Part shown: piece by piece, positions 6,021 through 7,372 of the stretch
Numbering within the stretch: position 1 is the first letter of the stretch
Layout of the letters: each line of letters begins with the position of its first letter
Origin: Chloroflexota bacterium
Lineage (GTDB): Bacteria > Chloroflexota > Anaerolineae > Anaerolineales > UBA4823
Assembly (NCBI GenBank): GCA_021849525.1
Contig: JAJZSS010000065.1
Span: 1 to 7,372, forward strand
DNA: 7,372 bases
Direction: 5' to 3'
Translations under genes and position numbers: made by a program
The notes under the pieces: model-generated
Database searches by the model: none
What the model saw: the letters and a program-made list of their open reading frames with translations, nothing else
Told to the model about the DNA's origin: nothing

Positions 6021-7372
6021 GACTGCTCTCAAATTCCAGTAACATCTGATGGTGTAAATCCCTCAGGTTGACCTGAGGCGCGCATTCCGAATATCCCGCC
6101 GTATTGATCGGATACGGGCGGTAGAGCAGCGCTACTACTGACTGCATCGTTGCCAGGTCGTTCGGACCGCTTCCGGCTTGCCATTCAAAACTCCCATCCT
6201 CCAGCCAGCGATCCAATAGATAAAACACGGGGTTTTTGTTATTAGCTTTGGTCCACGCCTCTGCTACCGGGCTTTGCCCTGCGGCCACAATTGCCTGGAT
6301 CACATAAGCAGTCGAATTGGTATCACTCGCGCCCAGGTACTCCTGGCTGTACGAAAAACCACCATCATCGTTTTGAAAAGATTGGAGATAGGTCAAAGCA
6401 TTCAGGATGACGGGTGAGGTAGCCGGCTCGCCCGAGGCAATGAGTGCCTGGATCGCAATTGCAGTCGTATTGGAATCTTCTGTCTCACCGGGAAACCACG
6501 CCCAGCCCCCGCCCGGCAGGCTCTGGCTGTTCAGGTAAGCGACAGCTTCAACCGGGACGGATTCTCCGCTGGAAAGGACACCCAGCATGGCAAATGCCTG
6601 AAACAGGCTTCGGTCACTATAGGCACCTGTTGTGGGATCATAATAATCTTGAGGTGATTTTGTATCGGCTGGCGCACACATCTGAGCTGCTGCCAGTCCC
6701 ATCGCCAGCTTTCCTGCCGTACCCGCGTCACCCTCAGCGTAAGCTGCACCTTCCAAAAGGATATAATCCTGTATACTTTGGGCGCCATCTGGCGTTTTGA
6801 GATCGTTCACCGGCGTACCGCTTGCGCCGGCTGCCAGCAGGAAATCCAGAGAACTTCCCAATGAGCCATACCCGCCCGTTGCAGGATCCTGTTTGCCCAG
6901 CAAGTAGCTCATCGCCGTGCTGGCGACCAGCTCAGGCGCCGGTCGAGGGGTTAAAGTATCTTCAAACACCTGCCACCGCCAACCATCAAAGGCGTGATTG
7001 CTGAGGGTAGTCGCATTCGCGCCAACCGCCGAAGCCACCCATTGATTTTGCCCCCAATCCCAGTTTAGATAATTCCAGAAGTTAGTCGCAGAACAAAAAC
7101 AATTGTCCGCCGGGCAGCCCACCCCTTCGATACTGCACACTGCAGTCCCAAAAGATGTCTCGGAGGTGACAACATTCAGGCCCGTCTGCAGGAGCGCCTC
7201 CAGACCAGTGATTGGCTCTGTAAAGGCCACAGGCGAGAGTGTGAGGCTGCCCTCCGCCGATTCGACCGCCGTGCCGTCAATGCTGACGAGCACATCGCCA
7301 ATCAGCAGCCCGCCGGCGGCGGCCGGCGAACCCGTCACCACGCGCCGCACCACGATGCCCTCAGTGGTCTCG
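6001..7372 (-). CDS. PDZ / DUF4430-like / alpha-alpha toroid protein, transcobalamin-like (5' end beyond right edge)
   Basis: The frame stays open to the right edge (first whole codon 7369-7371), so the N-terminus is missing and the GTG at 7351-7353 is not the true start. About 456 residues are visible. Approximate order: the second half of a PDZ domain (7250-7360; GSPAAAGGLLIGDVLVSIDG); a beta domain (6960-7240) with PITGLEALLQTGLN, Cys-x6-Cys-x4-Cys-x-Cys (7093-7137), FWNYLNW and FDGWRWQ; an alpha/alpha toroid (6120-6930) of prenyltransferase/terpenoid-cyclase fold with degenerate hairpin repeats such as GGGWAWFPGE...SNTTAIAIQALIASGE and DGGFSYSQ...NSTAYVIQAIVAAGQ; then a hydrophilic tail. 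The toroid lacks the Asp-x-Asp-Asp catalytic motif of squalene-hopene cyclase, so a binding role is more likely than catalysis. Toroid plus DUF4430-like domain is the composition of intrinsic factor and transcobalamin. The gene is the first visible one of the ECF importer operon. A signal peptide is expected beyond the edge. Corrinoid binding is inferred, not shown. Confidence 0.82.
   Translation of the reverse strand, partial: ETTEGIVVRRVVTGSPAAAGGLLIGDVLVSIDGTAVESAEGSLTLSPVAFTEPITGLEALLQTGLNVVTSETSFGTAVCSIEGVGCPADNCFCSATNFWNYLNWDWGQNQWVASAVGANATTLSNHAFDGWRWQVFEDTLTPRPAPELVASTAMSYLLGKQDPATGGYGSLGSSLDFLLAAGASGTPVNDLKTPDGAQSIQDYILLEGAAYAEGDAGTAGKLAMGLAAAQMCAPADTKSPQDYYDPTTGAYSDRSLFQAFAMLGVLSSGESVPVEAVAYLNSQSLPGGGWAWFPGETEDSNTTAIAIQALIASGEPATSPVILNALTYLQSFQNDDGGFSYSQEYLGASDTNSTAYVIQAIVAAGQSPVAEAWTKANNKNPVFYLLDRWLEDGSFEWQAGSGPNDLATMQSVVALLYRPYPINTAGYSECAPQVNLRDLHHQMLLEFESSHGEADN
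6026..6030 (-). promoter_or_regulatory. Ribosome binding site deciding the start of the anchored beta-domain protein
   Basis: GAGAG on the minus strand lies 5 bases before the ATG at 6018-6020. It favours that start over the in-frame TTG at 6030-6032, which would overlap this site and add only four residues (Met-Arg-Ala-Val) before the signal peptide. The site lies inside the end of the upstream gene. Confidence 0.6.

Noticed and set aside
6021..6032. TTG start giving a 233-residue beta-domain protein
   Set aside because: The ATG at 6018-6020 has a GAGAG ribosome binding site 5 bases upstream and begins directly with the signal peptide.
6120..6930. Terpene (squalene-hopene) cyclase or protein prenyltransferase enzyme
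   Set aside because: The fold-type repeats are present but the Asp-x-Asp-Asp catalytic motif is absent, and fusion to PDZ and beta domains in an importer operon does not fit terpenoid synthesis.
7250..7372. HtrA/DegP-type protease, because of the PDZ segment
   Set aside because: No trypsin-like catalytic region is visible and the sequence after the PDZ is a beta domain and toroid; the missing N-terminus cannot be fully excluded.

Overview
The window looks like bacterial chromosome of moderate GC content, densely packed and almost entirely coding. The mix of genes suggests a Chloroflexota (Anaerolineae-like) or related Gram-positive-type lineage: a DUF3054 membrane protein, an ECF sigma/anti-sigma pair, a PCu(A)C lipoprotein, and a dedicated energy-coupling-factor (ECF) importer whose S and T subunits resemble actinobacterial/Chloroflexi types. 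This assignment is inference from protein style, not from a marker gene.

Left block (1-1129, minus strand): DUF3054 membrane protein, then an ECF sigma-70 factor, then the start of its probable anti-sigma factor, which runs off the left edge. The first two genes overlap by 8 bases and the last two are 2 bases apart, so they form one transcription unit. About 150 bases (1130-1279) separate this unit from a divergent plus-strand gene for a lipoprotein copper chaperone of the PCu(A)C family (1280-1774). That gene converges on the large minus-strand operon across 28 bases.

Main block (1803-7372, minus strand, transcribed right to left): five genes, each overlapping the next. In transcription order they are: (1) a large exported-type protein, cut by the right edge, with a PDZ domain, a cysteine-containing DUF4430/transcobalamin-C-like beta domain and an alpha/alpha toroid of the prenyltransferase/terpenoid-cyclase fold; (2) a signal-peptide protein with a second copy of the same beta domain and a C-terminal membrane anchor; (3) an ECF S component (substrate binding); (4) an EcfT/CbiQ-family T component with both Ala-x3-Arg-Gly coupling motifs; (5) a double ATPase carrying both nucleotide-binding domains in one chain.

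The alpha/alpha toroid and the beta domain are the two folds that make up vertebrate intrinsic factor and transcobalamin. Together with a complete dedicated ECF importer, this suggests a bacterial surface-capture and uptake system for a scarce corrinoid or similar cofactor: the extracellular proteins would bind the ligand and pass it to the S component. The ligand is inferred, and no cobalamin riboswitch can be seen because the operon's promoter lies beyond the right edge. The system and the domain order of the large protein are the most interesting content here.
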